This document shows positions 53,379-60,012 of a DNA stretch of 64,000 nucleotides, piece by piece. This DNA is from Acidobacteria bacterium Ga0074141. GTDB taxonomy: Bacteria; Acidobacteriota; Blastocatellia; Pyrinomonadales; Pyrinomonadaceae. The position numbers and the translations under genes are program-made. The notes beneath the pieces were generated by a model. That model ran no database searches. It was not told the DNA's origin and saw only the letters and a program-made list of their open reading frames with translations. Where the stretch lies: the NCBI GenBank assembly GCA_001464665.1, contig LNDP01000023.1, positions 62,001 to 126,000 of the forward strand, given 5' to 3'. Each line of letters opens with the position of its first letter. Within the stretch, counting starts at the first letter, position 1.

Positions 53379-54009
53379 ACGTACATTACTTTCAACACTC
53401 GCCGCCGCATCGCTCGCGGCGTTCGCTATTCTGCTTTTTCCCGCCGAGAGTGCGGCTCAGTCCGGCGGGATCAAAGGGCGAGTTCGCACCGTATCCGGCA
53501 AGGCCATTCCAAACGCGACCGTCACCGCACGGCTCGATGGCAAGGACGTCCGCTCGGCAACAACAGACCGAAACGGGAACTTTGAGATCAATGGGCTTTC
53601 TTCGGGAAATTACAATGTTGTGGTCGATGCAACGGGCTTTGCCTCGGGCATCCGCTACGGCGTCGAGGTTAAAAATAGCGTACGAAATATCGGCGACCGC
53701 CTGATTCTCAATGTAGATCAGGGCACGCTCGTCATCATTCGCGGAAGCGTTTTCTTTAAGGAAGGAAACAGTATGCAGGGTGCAAAGGTCGAACTCTTTG
53801 AGGTCGGCAGCAACGGCTCGCTGAAACGATTAGGCCAGGCGTTCACTTCCTTGCAGGGCGAGTTCACCTTCCGCCGTCCCGAGGGACCGGCAAAGCTTCG
53901 CGTCACCGCAAGTTTTAAGGGCGTTAGTGCCTCGAAAGATATTGAAGTAGAAACTGCTGCGATCTACCGTACTGCGATCTCGCTCGATATCTCACGCAAC
54001 GACCGTTAG
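53371..54009 (+). CDS. Secreted carboxypeptidase-regulatory-like protein
   Basis: 212 aa with a signal peptide (residues 1-28) and two beta-sandwich segments of the CarboxypepD_reg type: GGIKGRVRTVSGKAIPNATV with DRNGNFEINGLSSGNYNVVV, and a second with IIRGSVFFKEGNSMQGAKV and GEFTFRRPEGPAKLRV. Such domains act as stable beta modules at the cell surface. The start overlaps the epimerase stop by eight bases, so the two genes are coupled. Confidence 0.8.
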   Translation: MLRRTLLSTLAAASLAAFAILLFPAESAAQSGGIKGRVRTVSGKAIPNATVTARLDGKDVRSATTDRNGNFEINGLSSGNYNVVVDATGFASGIRYGVEVKNSVRNIGDRLILNVDQGTLVIIRGSVFFKEGNSMQGAKVELFEVGSNGSLKRLGQAFTSLQGEFTFRRPEGPAKLRVTASFKGVSASKDIEVETAAIYRTAISLDISRNDR

Positions 54010-54437
54010 TTGATCGTCTCTGATATCTCGTCCGGAGCTGCCGAAGCTTCAAGCCCATTCTGGTCGATCACCATCAGCGGAAATTCCTCAAGCACGCGGC
54101 CATCAGCCAGAGTTTGCACCCAGTAGGTTCCCGGGCTTTCGAGCATTATATTCACGAAAAAGCTGACGTTGTCGGTAAAGCCGCCGGCGGCAAGCTCGAT
54201 CTTGGTCGGTTGCGAACTGACGACGACCCGGTCCCTGTCCGGTGCAAGGATCCGCACTTCCGTATCGTAGCGGCCGCTGCCGGTCCAATGGTTGATCACC
54301 GCGAACTTGATCAGCGATATCGGCAGCTTCTCGACCATTATGTTCTGAAAAATGCCCATCAGCGAGATCTTGTTGCCCATCTCGATCCGGACATCGTCAC
54401 ATAAAAGTGTGTAAACAAGTTTTAGGTCGTTCATCAT
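54006..54437 (-). CDS. DUF6941-like protein
   Basis: 143 aa beginning with NDLKLVYTLLCDDVRIEMGN and KISLMGIFQNI, a pattern found in DUF6941 proteins of unknown function; the rest is beta-rich (YDTEVRILAPDRDRVVV, GTYWVQTLADGRVLEEFPL). No signal peptide is present. Two tandem ATG codons are possible starts (54437 and 54434). Its stop overlaps the convergent carboxypeptidase-like gene by four bases. Confidence 0.65.
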   Translation of the reverse strand: MMNDLKLVYTLLCDDVRIEMGNKISLMGIFQNIMVEKLPISLIKFAVINHWTGSGRYDTEVRILAPDRDRVVVSSQPTKIELAAGGFTDNVSFFVNIMLESPGTYWVQTLADGRVLEEFPLMVIDQNGLEASAAPDEISETIN

Positions 54438-54509
54438 TCTCAGCCGCCCTTTCACCGCAAGATCAGAAACGCTTATGATTCTTGCCTTTCATCTCCAATA
54501 GGTCAAGAG

Positions 54510-54515
54510 TATAAT
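54510..54515 (+). promoter_or_regulatory. Perfect -10 box before the 84-aa membrane gene
   Basis: A TATAAT lies about 80 bases before the ATG at 54597. The best -35 at 17-base spacing is TTTCAT, which is weak. No other promoter-like site is seen in this 140-base divergent gap. Confidence 0.4.
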
Positions 54516-54596
54516 CCGAAACTATCGAAAAAAGGCCAAACTGTTCGAGCGAAGATAGCTCGTTAGGCCCGCTTTCGTTACACAAGGGGGAAACTA

Positions 54597-54851
54597 ATGC
54601 TCTATTACGTTCTCATCTGTCTTTGTCTCGTCCTGACCGGTGTCGCCGGGCTCCAGATGGCCTATATGTTTTACCTTGACCGGCTGGACAAGGAACGCAA
54701 GCGAAGACTGCGACAGCTCGAACGTCGGTGTCGAGCACTTTCCGCCAGGCTCGAGCGTGCGGAGGAGCGAATGGCCGAACAGGACGCATTGCTTGGAGCG
54801 TTCGGTGCTGTTCCGGAGCAGGAAGATAATTGGGCGGACGTGATCGAATAA
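54597..54851 (+). CDS. Small membrane protein with cytoplasmic coiled coil
   Basis: 84 aa: one N-terminal helix (YVLICLCLVLTGVAGLQMAY) followed by a basic then heptad-like segment (RLDKERKRRLRQLERRCRAL to ERAEERMAEQDALL) and an acidic tail. AAGGGGGAAACTA precedes the ATG. The layout suggests a membrane-tethered coiled-coil adaptor. No family recognised. Confidence 0.65.
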   Translation: MLYYVLICLCLVLTGVAGLQMAYMFYLDRLDKERKRRLRQLERRCRALSARLERAEERMAEQDALLGAFGAVPEQEDNWADVIE

Positions 54852-54860
54852 AGCGGGCTG

Positions 54861-55157
54861 CTATTCGACTTTGAGTTCCGCGATCGTCGCTCCCCAACCG
54901 CCGGACATTTCGTCGCCGCTCTTATAGCTGCCGACGAAGTCCGTCTCGGCAAGCACTTTTCTTACGATCTCACGCTGAACACCAATGCCCTTGCCGTGGA
55001 TCAGTCGCACGATCCGAAACCCCTTCTGCCGCGCTTCTTCAAGATAAGCCTCGGTCACGGCCTTAATATCTTTCGGATGAAAGGCGTGAAGATCGAGCGA
55101 ATCCGTTATCTCAAGCTCGACCGTTTCCGGAAACGGATTTTCCAGATCATCTTCCAT
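54861..55157 (-). CDS. Stand-alone Smr domain protein
   Basis: A 98-aa Smr domain: LDLHAFHPKD near residue 22 and IVRLIHGKGIGVQREIVRKV with the conserved HGKG near residue 55. Smr domains nick branched DNA (MutS2) or cleave RNA on colliding ribosomes. No MutS2 part is attached. One base separates it from the SH3-like gene upstream, so it is in that operon. Confidence 0.85.
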   Translation of the reverse strand: MEDDLENPFPETVELEITDSLDLHAFHPKDIKAVTEAYLEEARQKGFRIVRLIHGKGIGVQREIVRKVLAETDFVGSYKSGDEMSGGWGATIAELKVE

Positions 55158-55158
55158 T

Positions 55159-56286
55159 TCAGCGGCCTTGGGTCGTGTAGTATTGTGCGATGTCTTCCGG
55201 CTGCGTTACTCGGACGCGATTGCGGTCGCGGAAAACGACGAACCGCTTCTCGTCCATCCTTCCTTCCGGATGTCGAATGCGTATTGAGAACGTCTTGTTG
55301 TCACCCGAGCCCTCGACCCTTAGCGGAAGCGTTCCCCAAACCTCGCCGGTCGAACGCCAGACGGTGTAAAAGCTCTGATTATATTTATCGAACGCAAGGA
55401 CGAGAATGCCGTCAAAATCCGGCTCCTCGCCATCTATCGCCTTCGAAACATTTGTGCGTGTGAGAATTACCCAATTGCCCGGCGTCGCGTTGCGGTCCGC
55501 CGAGACCGTGCTGCCCTGGCCATCGCTATCGAGCCGCTGCCAGGTTACGAACTTCCGATTATTTTGCTGGAAAAAGGCGATCTCGCTCGGGATATCAAGC
55601 TCGACCTGCCGGCCGAAAAGCCAGCCCGCCGGAGCCGGCGAGACCGAAGGATCAAGCTTTACCAGATACCAAATGTCGTATTTCTCATCGAGCCTTTCCG
55701 GTTCGTCGGCTTCTTTCGCGGCCGCAATATCTTCATCGACCTCGGCCGGCTGACCGGCGGGGTTTTCGGGGTCGCCGACCTGCTGTTTTGGAACAAAGTT
55801 CCAGTCCATTATTTCGAAGTTGGAACCGTTCGAGAGCCGAAACAAAACATTCTCTGCGGTCATCTCAGGAGCGAGGCGAAGATTCGACGCTGCTCTCAGC
55901 TTTCCCGCGGCCTGCGGAGACTGGTCCTTGAACTGTTCGCCGAGCTTTTGCGACCGCTCAAGAACTTCGTTCGTAATGACGTTCTGCGCTTCGATCCAGC
56001 CTTCGGTGTTTTCCTCATCCCGGGCACGGACGCGGTACCAGATCACCTTCTCAAACTCCATCTGGTCAAGCACGTCGAGCCGCTCGCCGCGTTTTACCTC
56101 AAGCAGGTCCGCCGCGACGACCGCATATGAAGTCCGTATCTGTGCGGTTTTCGCGATGACGATCGCCGTATCGGAAAGCCCGACCGCCTGCGAGAAAGTG
56201 TCAACGGTCGAATCTAAAAGGCTGCATGCCGGCTGCGTGGCCGCGAGCGCAATGGTAAGGATTAGGAATGCTACTTTACTTCTCAT
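55159..56286 (-). CDS. Exported protein with SH3-like segments
   Basis: 375 aa with a signal and possible lipobox Cys (AATQPACSLL). Two segments look like bacterial SH3 domains: AQIRTSYAVVAADLLEVKRG to WYRVRARDEENTEGWIEAQN, and SNLRLAPEMTAENVLFRLSNG to WYLVKLDPSVSPAPAGWLFG, divided by an acidic Pro/Glu insert. The last 130 residues are a separate beta-rich domain. SH3-type domains bind cell-wall peptides. The start overlaps the upstream peptidase gene by 11 bases. Confidence 0.72.
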   Translation of the reverse strand: MRSKVAFLILTIALAATQPACSLLDSTVDTFSQAVGLSDTAIVIAKTAQIRTSYAVVAADLLEVKRGERLDVLDQMEFEKVIWYRVRARDEENTEGWIEAQNVITNEVLERSQKLGEQFKDQSPQAAGKLRAASNLRLAPEMTAENVLFRLSNGSNFEIMDWNFVPKQQVGDPENPAGQPAEVDEDIAAAKEADEPERLDEKYDIWYLVKLDPSVSPAPAGWLFGRQVELDIPSEIAFFQQNNRKFVTWQRLDSDGQGSTVSADRNATPGNWVILTRTNVSKAIDGEEPDFDGILVLAFDKYNQSFYTVWRSTGEVWGTLPLRVEGSGDNKTFSIRIRHPEGRMDEKRFVVFRDRNRVRVTQPEDIAQYYTTQGR

Positions 56287-57814
56287 TCTGATATCTCGGT
56301 CTCCGACGCTCGCTATTATAACCCAGATCGCGGAGTATCGCCCTCTGTCGGCCGGTGGGCTTTTCGCTCAACGCGAATCTCCGGCCGTCCCATAAAATGC
56401 CCGCAGGAAGCGCGAGCTTTCCGAGCTCAAGCCTCTCGCTTCCTTTGATGTGCCTTTCCGCGATCAGCGTTGTTTCCGGAGCCTCGCCGAGCATCCGCAG
56501 GATCGTCGCGTTGCCTTCGGATTCGCGTTCGCGATTCTCGACATAGAGCCGCTTGAGAAACACATCCATTGAACGCTTTCCGCGGCTCGCGTCCTGCATC
56601 GCAAGGTCAAGAGCGAACGCGGTAAGGATGCCGCGGGCGTAAACGCCTGTCGCATTTCCCGACGGCCTTCCGCCCAACGAAACGATCTGCGAACCGGCAG
56701 GCATTCTCGCCTCGATCGTTGCTGCCTGCGAAAGCGTCTCCAAAAAGTTCGTGAACGATATCCGCCCGAGCCTCGCTCCGGTCTTTAGTGAATGATAAAG
56801 CGCGGCTCCTTCGTAAAACCAGTCGTAGTTGCCAGTGAGCTTGACGCCATTCGGCAGCCAGAGATGAAAAAGCTCGTGCCGAAGCTGCTCGTGTAGTCGT
56901 TGGGATGACTGCGTCTTGAACGGCGTATCGCCCGAGACGATCGTGACCGTTTGGCCGCGCGTCTCCGCCGCCCATTCGCCGACACCACCGCCATCAGGAA
57001 ACGGCAGTAGGTTGACGAGGACCTTCTCCGCCGGGCCTCGGTCGAAGAGCTTCTCATATTCCTCAGCGATCTCGCCGAGCATCTCTTCGGCGTCCGCACG
57101 CGTGAACTGCCACTCGCCGGTGATCAGCATTTCATATTTCGTGCCCCGTCTCGAGCGGTACTCGATCGGCCGTTCGGTTTCCCTAACGATCGCGACCACC
57201 GCCCGCGAAACGTCGGCGATGATCATCGTACCGTCCGGCCCGGTCCCGTATGTCGAGATTGCCAGCCAGCCTTTAGGAAGTACGATCTTGACCCGAGCCG
57301 AGCGCTCACGCCTGCCCTCAAAAGGCAACAGATCACCGAGCATTAAAAGCCCGCCGGAAGTTCCGAGCCACGAAACATGCGGCGATGCGAGGCGATTCGC
57401 GGGCGGGCGGAGATCGATTTCGTAGCTCCATCGGACGGGCGGCCGCGGTGCGAGATACTCGCCTGCAACAAGCCGACGGAGCAAAAGTTCGGCACCATCC
57501 GCATCGAACGCCCGGACGTCGCCGATCCTCTCGCCCAAGCCCTCAACACCCGCAACGCCGAGAGCGAAAGAGATATTGCTCTTGGCCGCCTGCACTTCGT
57601 TTCGGGTATAGCTTCCTGTAACTGCGGCCTTCTTTGCCACAACATCGAGCGTAATTTCGACATCAGAGCCTTGCGCGGCGGCAAATGTAAAAATTTGTAA
57701 AATCAGCAGAAATGCCCACAACACAGGCCTTTTGAGCCCGAACCCCGTTGACACTCTGCCGAGTGCAGGAATAGACTTATAGTTTGCAGGGTACTTTGAC
57801 GGGCTCTTTATCAC
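56276..57814 (-). CDS. Secreted gluzincin-type metallopeptidase
   Basis: 512 aa with an internal-looking signal/anchor (RPVLWAFLLILQIFTFAAA). The zinc motif HELFH (in LRHELFHLWLPNG, near residue 312) is followed 18 residues later by Glu in DWFYEGAALYHS, the gluzincin pattern seen in M1/M61 peptidases. The domain before it is beta-rich. The start at 57814 is GTG with a weak upstream GGA; a later GTG near codon 21 is possible. First gene of the operon with the SH3-like and Smr genes. Confidence 0.7.
   Translation of the reverse strand: MIKSPSKYPANYKSIPALGRVSTGFGLKRPVLWAFLLILQIFTFAAAQGSDVEITLDVVAKKAAVTGSYTRNEVQAAKSNISFALGVAGVEGLGERIGDVRAFDADGAELLLRRLVAGEYLAPRPPVRWSYEIDLRPPANRLASPHVSWLGTSGGLLMLGDLLPFEGRRERSARVKIVLPKGWLAISTYGTGPDGTMIIADVSRAVVAIVRETERPIEYRSRRGTKYEMLITGEWQFTRADAEEMLGEIAEEYEKLFDRGPAEKVLVNLLPFPDGGGVGEWAAETRGQTVTIVSGDTPFKTQSSQRLHEQLRHELFHLWLPNGVKLTGNYDWFYEGAALYHSLKTGARLGRISFTNFLETLSQAATIEARMPAGSQIVSLGGRPSGNATGVYARGILTAFALDLAMQDASRGKRSMDVFLKRLYVENRERESEGNATILRMLGEAPETTLIAERHIKGSERLELGKLALPAGILWDGRRFALSEKPTGRQRAILRDLGYNSERRRPRYQNEK
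57748..57777 (+). promoter_or_regulatory. Candidate promoter for the 25-codon gene
   Basis: TTGACA (57748-57753) and TAGACT (57772-57777) are spaced by 18 bases; the -35 is perfect and the -10 is four of six. It lies inside the start of the divergent peptidase gene and would give a 5' leader of about 45 bases. Confidence 0.45.
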
Positions 57815-57829
57815 GTTTCCAAGGATAGT

Positions 57830-57907
57830 ATGAGTGTCATCAAAATTGTAGTGTACGTCCTCGCAGTCGTGCTTAGCATTCTGTTCTTCGGCCGGTTCTT
57901 TTTCTAA
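57830..57907 (+). CDS. 25-aa hydrophobic membrane peptide
   Basis: An ATG at 57830 opens 25 codons ending TAA. The peptide starts MSVIKIVVYV and ends ILFFGRFFF: one membrane helix with a Lys at the front and one Arg near the end. AAGGA lies four bases before the start, a promoter lies upstream and a strong terminator 60 bases downstream, so it looks like a single-gene unit. Size and composition suit a small regulatory membrane protein or a type I toxin-like peptide; no homology is recognised. Confidence 0.55.
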   Translation: MSVIKIVVYVLAVVLSILFFGRFFF

Positions 57908-57970
57908 GAAGTGGCGGACAATTTGAACAGCGACGAGACTTAGTCATCGGTGCCTTTTCATATTTCAACA

Positions 57971-57997
57971 GGCGGCCATGTCACGGCCGCTTTTTTA
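57971..57997 (+). terminator. Intrinsic terminator after the 25-codon gene
   Basis: GCGGCC (57972-57977) and GGCCGC (57985-57990) form a 6-bp stem followed by TTTTTTATT. Confidence 0.75.
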
Positions 57998-58216
57998 TTC
58001 CCTAGTTTTCTTTATGTACTTTGTGCTCGTCCCTCCGAGTCCTTTGTGTTTAAACATCCCCCAGCCGACCGCCGCGAAAAGGACCGATCGAGCGACTAAA
58101 CTCGCAACCATGACCACCGCTATCTGGTTCGATACACTTCGCAAACCCTCCGAATTTCCGCTCCGCATAACCCAAGTGTTAGAGTGTAGTTTTTATTCAT
58201 TCCAGAGGGAGATCAA
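57998..58216. other. Leader region of purH with repeat copy C
   Basis: No further gene is seen between the mini-gene terminator and purH. A CTYTGTG-type repeat occupies about 58013-58055 (units ACTTTGTGC and TCCTTTGTGTTTA), like those at 20951, 36434 and 63214. purH transcription must start in the rest of this stretch. GGGAG precedes the purH start codon. No PurR-like or riboswitch structure was recognised. Confidence 0.45.
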
Positions 58217-59866
58217 ATGTCAGATAGCGTTAAGATCAAGCGTGCTCTAATAAGTGTTTCGGACAAGGCGGGTATAGTTGAACTTGCCCAGTATCTTCAA
58301 TTGAATGGCGTCGCTATTCTTTCGACCGGCGGCACCGCCCGCTCGCTTCGAGAAAGCGGCGTCGCCGTGACGGACGTCAGCGATGTAACCGGCTTTCCTG
58401 AAATGATGGACGGCCGCGTCAAGACGCTTCACCCGAAGATCCACGGAGCGTTCCTTGCTCTTCGCGATAATGCCGAGCACGTCTCGGCGATGGAGCAGCA
58501 CGGCATCGAGCCGATCGACCTCGTCGTCGTAAATCTTTACCCGTTCGAAGAGACCATCGCCAAAGAAGGCGTTTCGCTTGAGGAAGCCATCGAGAATATC
58601 GACATCGGCGGCCCGGCGATGATCCGTTCGGCGTCAAAGAACTGGCGGAGCGTCGCCGTCGTCACCGACCCGCGGCTCTATCCTGACCTCGTTGCAGAGA
58701 TGAAGGAAAACGACGGCTCGCTCTCGATGGAAACGCGAAAGCGGCTGGCAACGCTCGCCTACACCCGAACGGCTAGCTACGACCTCGCGATCTCGTCCTA
58801 CCTTGCCGAGCAACTCTCGGACGACGAACTCGAACAGCTCGAACAGTTCAACCCGCTTGGCGACATGATGTTCATCGATACCGATGACGACGAAGGCGAA
58901 GAATACGGCCTCAGCAACCCGCTACCGCCGACGCTCGACAGCATTCTCGATAAGGTGACCGACCTTCGCTACGGCGAAAATCCGCACCAAAAGGCGGCCA
59001 TTTACACGACCGGAAACGAAGGCGGCATTGCCAATGCCGAACAGCTTCTCGGCAAGGAGATGTCGTATAACAACTACGTTGACGCCGAGGCCGCATGGAA
59101 CCTTGTGCAGGACTTTGACGACCTCGCCGTCGCCATCATCAAGCACACGAATCCCTCGGGCGTCGGCCTCGCGGCAACAAATCTTGAGGCCTACGAACGA
59201 GCTCTCGCGACCGATCCGGTCTCGGCCTTCGGTGGGATTGTCGCGTTTAATCGGACGGTCGATGCTGATGTGGCTGCAGCCGTCATTAACGTTTTCACCG
59301 AGGTCGTTATCGCTCCGGATTTTTCTCCACAGGCACTTGGTGTTTTCGAGACAAAGAAGAATCTCCGAGTGCTTCGCGTCCACCCCGAAATGGGCTCGAC
59401 CGGGCTTGAGATCCGCCAGATCACCGGCGGAATGCTTGTACAACAAAAGGACACGCACCGCCTTGCCGAGGACATGCTGCGGATCGTCAGCGACCGCCGC
59501 CCGACCGAGGAAGAGGTCCGCGAGATGATCTTCGCCTGGACGGTCTGTAAGCACGTGAAGTCCAATGCGATCGTCCTGGCCGCGGGCGACCGTACTATCG
59601 GCGTCGGTGCCGGGCAGATGAATCGGGTTGATTCGGTCCGGATCGCCGCAATGCGTGCCGAACGGTTCGAGCTACCGATAAAGGGCTCGGCGCTCGCATC
59701 GGACGCCTTTTTCCCATTTCGCGATAATGTTGATGAGGCAGCAAAAATGGGCGTCGCGGCGATAATTCAGCCGGGCGGTTCGGTCAAGGACGAAGAATCC
59801 ATCGACGCAGCGAACGAACACGGCATTGTGATGGCATTCACCGGGGTCCGTCACTTTAAGCACTAG
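58217..59866 (+). CDS. purH: Bifunctional IMP cyclohydrolase/AICAR formyltransferase
   Basis: PurH performs the last two steps of IMP synthesis. The 549-aa protein has the N-terminal cyclohydrolase domain (ALISVSDKAGIVELAQ, STGGTARSLRE, MDGRVKTLHPKIHG) and the C-terminal transformylase domain (GKEMSYNNYVDAEAAW, IIKHTNPSGVG, GAGQMNRVDSVRIA). It is longer than the usual 520-530 aa because of an acidic insert near residues 217-233 (FIDTDDDEGEEYG) at the domain junction. The ATG has GGGAG upstream. Confidence 0.96.
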   Translation: MSDSVKIKRALISVSDKAGIVELAQYLQLNGVAILSTGGTARSLRESGVAVTDVSDVTGFPEMMDGRVKTLHPKIHGAFLALRDNAEHVSAMEQHGIEPIDLVVVNLYPFEETIAKEGVSLEEAIENIDIGGPAMIRSASKNWRSVAVVTDPRLYPDLVAEMKENDGSLSMETRKRLATLAYTRTASYDLAISSYLAEQLSDDELEQLEQFNPLGDMMFIDTDDDEGEEYGLSNPLPPTLDSILDKVTDLRYGENPHQKAAIYTTGNEGGIANAEQLLGKEMSYNNYVDAEAAWNLVQDFDDLAVAIIKHTNPSGVGLAATNLEAYERALATDPVSAFGGIVAFNRTVDADVAAAVINVFTEVVIAPDFSPQALGVFETKKNLRVLRVHPEMGSTGLEIRQITGGMLVQQKDTHRLAEDMLRIVSDRRPTEEEVREMIFAWTVCKHVKSNAIVLAAGDRTIGVGAGQMNRVDSVRIAAMRAERFELPIKGSALASDAFFPFRDNVDEAAKMGVAAIIQPGGSVKDEESIDAANEHGIVMAFTGVRHFKH

Positions 59867-59880
59867 TGTTAAACAAGTTT

Positions 59881-59904
59881 GTTAATGTTTTACATTAACT
59901 TTTT
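59881..59904 (+). terminator. AT-rich hairpin after purH (terminator or operator)
   Basis: GTTAATGT and ACATTAAC form an 8-bp stem with a TTT loop, followed by TTTTTC. It could end purH transcription. It also lies two bases before the -35 box of the next promoter, so it may instead be a regulator-binding dyad. Confidence 0.55.
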
Positions 59905-59905
59905 C

Positions 59906-59934
59906 TTGACATCCGCCGAAGACTGTCTTATCAT
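59906..59934 (+). promoter_or_regulatory. Near-consensus sigma70 promoter in the purH-comEC gap
   Basis: TTGACA (59906-59911) and TATCAT (59929-59934) are spaced by exactly 17 bases. This is the best promoter match noticed in the window. It points into a gap with no coding gene and a terminator 60 bases on. Confidence 0.65.
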
Positions 59935-59940
59935 CTTCAA

Positions 59941-60007
59941 ATACAGGACAACTGAAGGAACGCCCGGACGGTTTGCATAAAGCAAATCTCCGGGTCTTCT
60001 ATTTTTA
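59941..60007 (+). ncRNA. Candidate small RNA between purH and comEC
   Basis: A transcript starting about seven bases after the -10 would run about 65 bases to a terminator hairpin: CCCGGA pairs with TCCGGG and GGTTTGC with GCAAATC (59963-59994, one bulged C, loop ATAAA), followed by TCTTCTATTTTT. The single-stranded 5' part holds two AGGA motifs and no start codon. The comEC gene ends at 60013 on the other strand, so the RNA stops just short of its 3' end. The RNA family is not recognised. Confidence 0.5.
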
Positions 60008-60012
60008 CTCGG

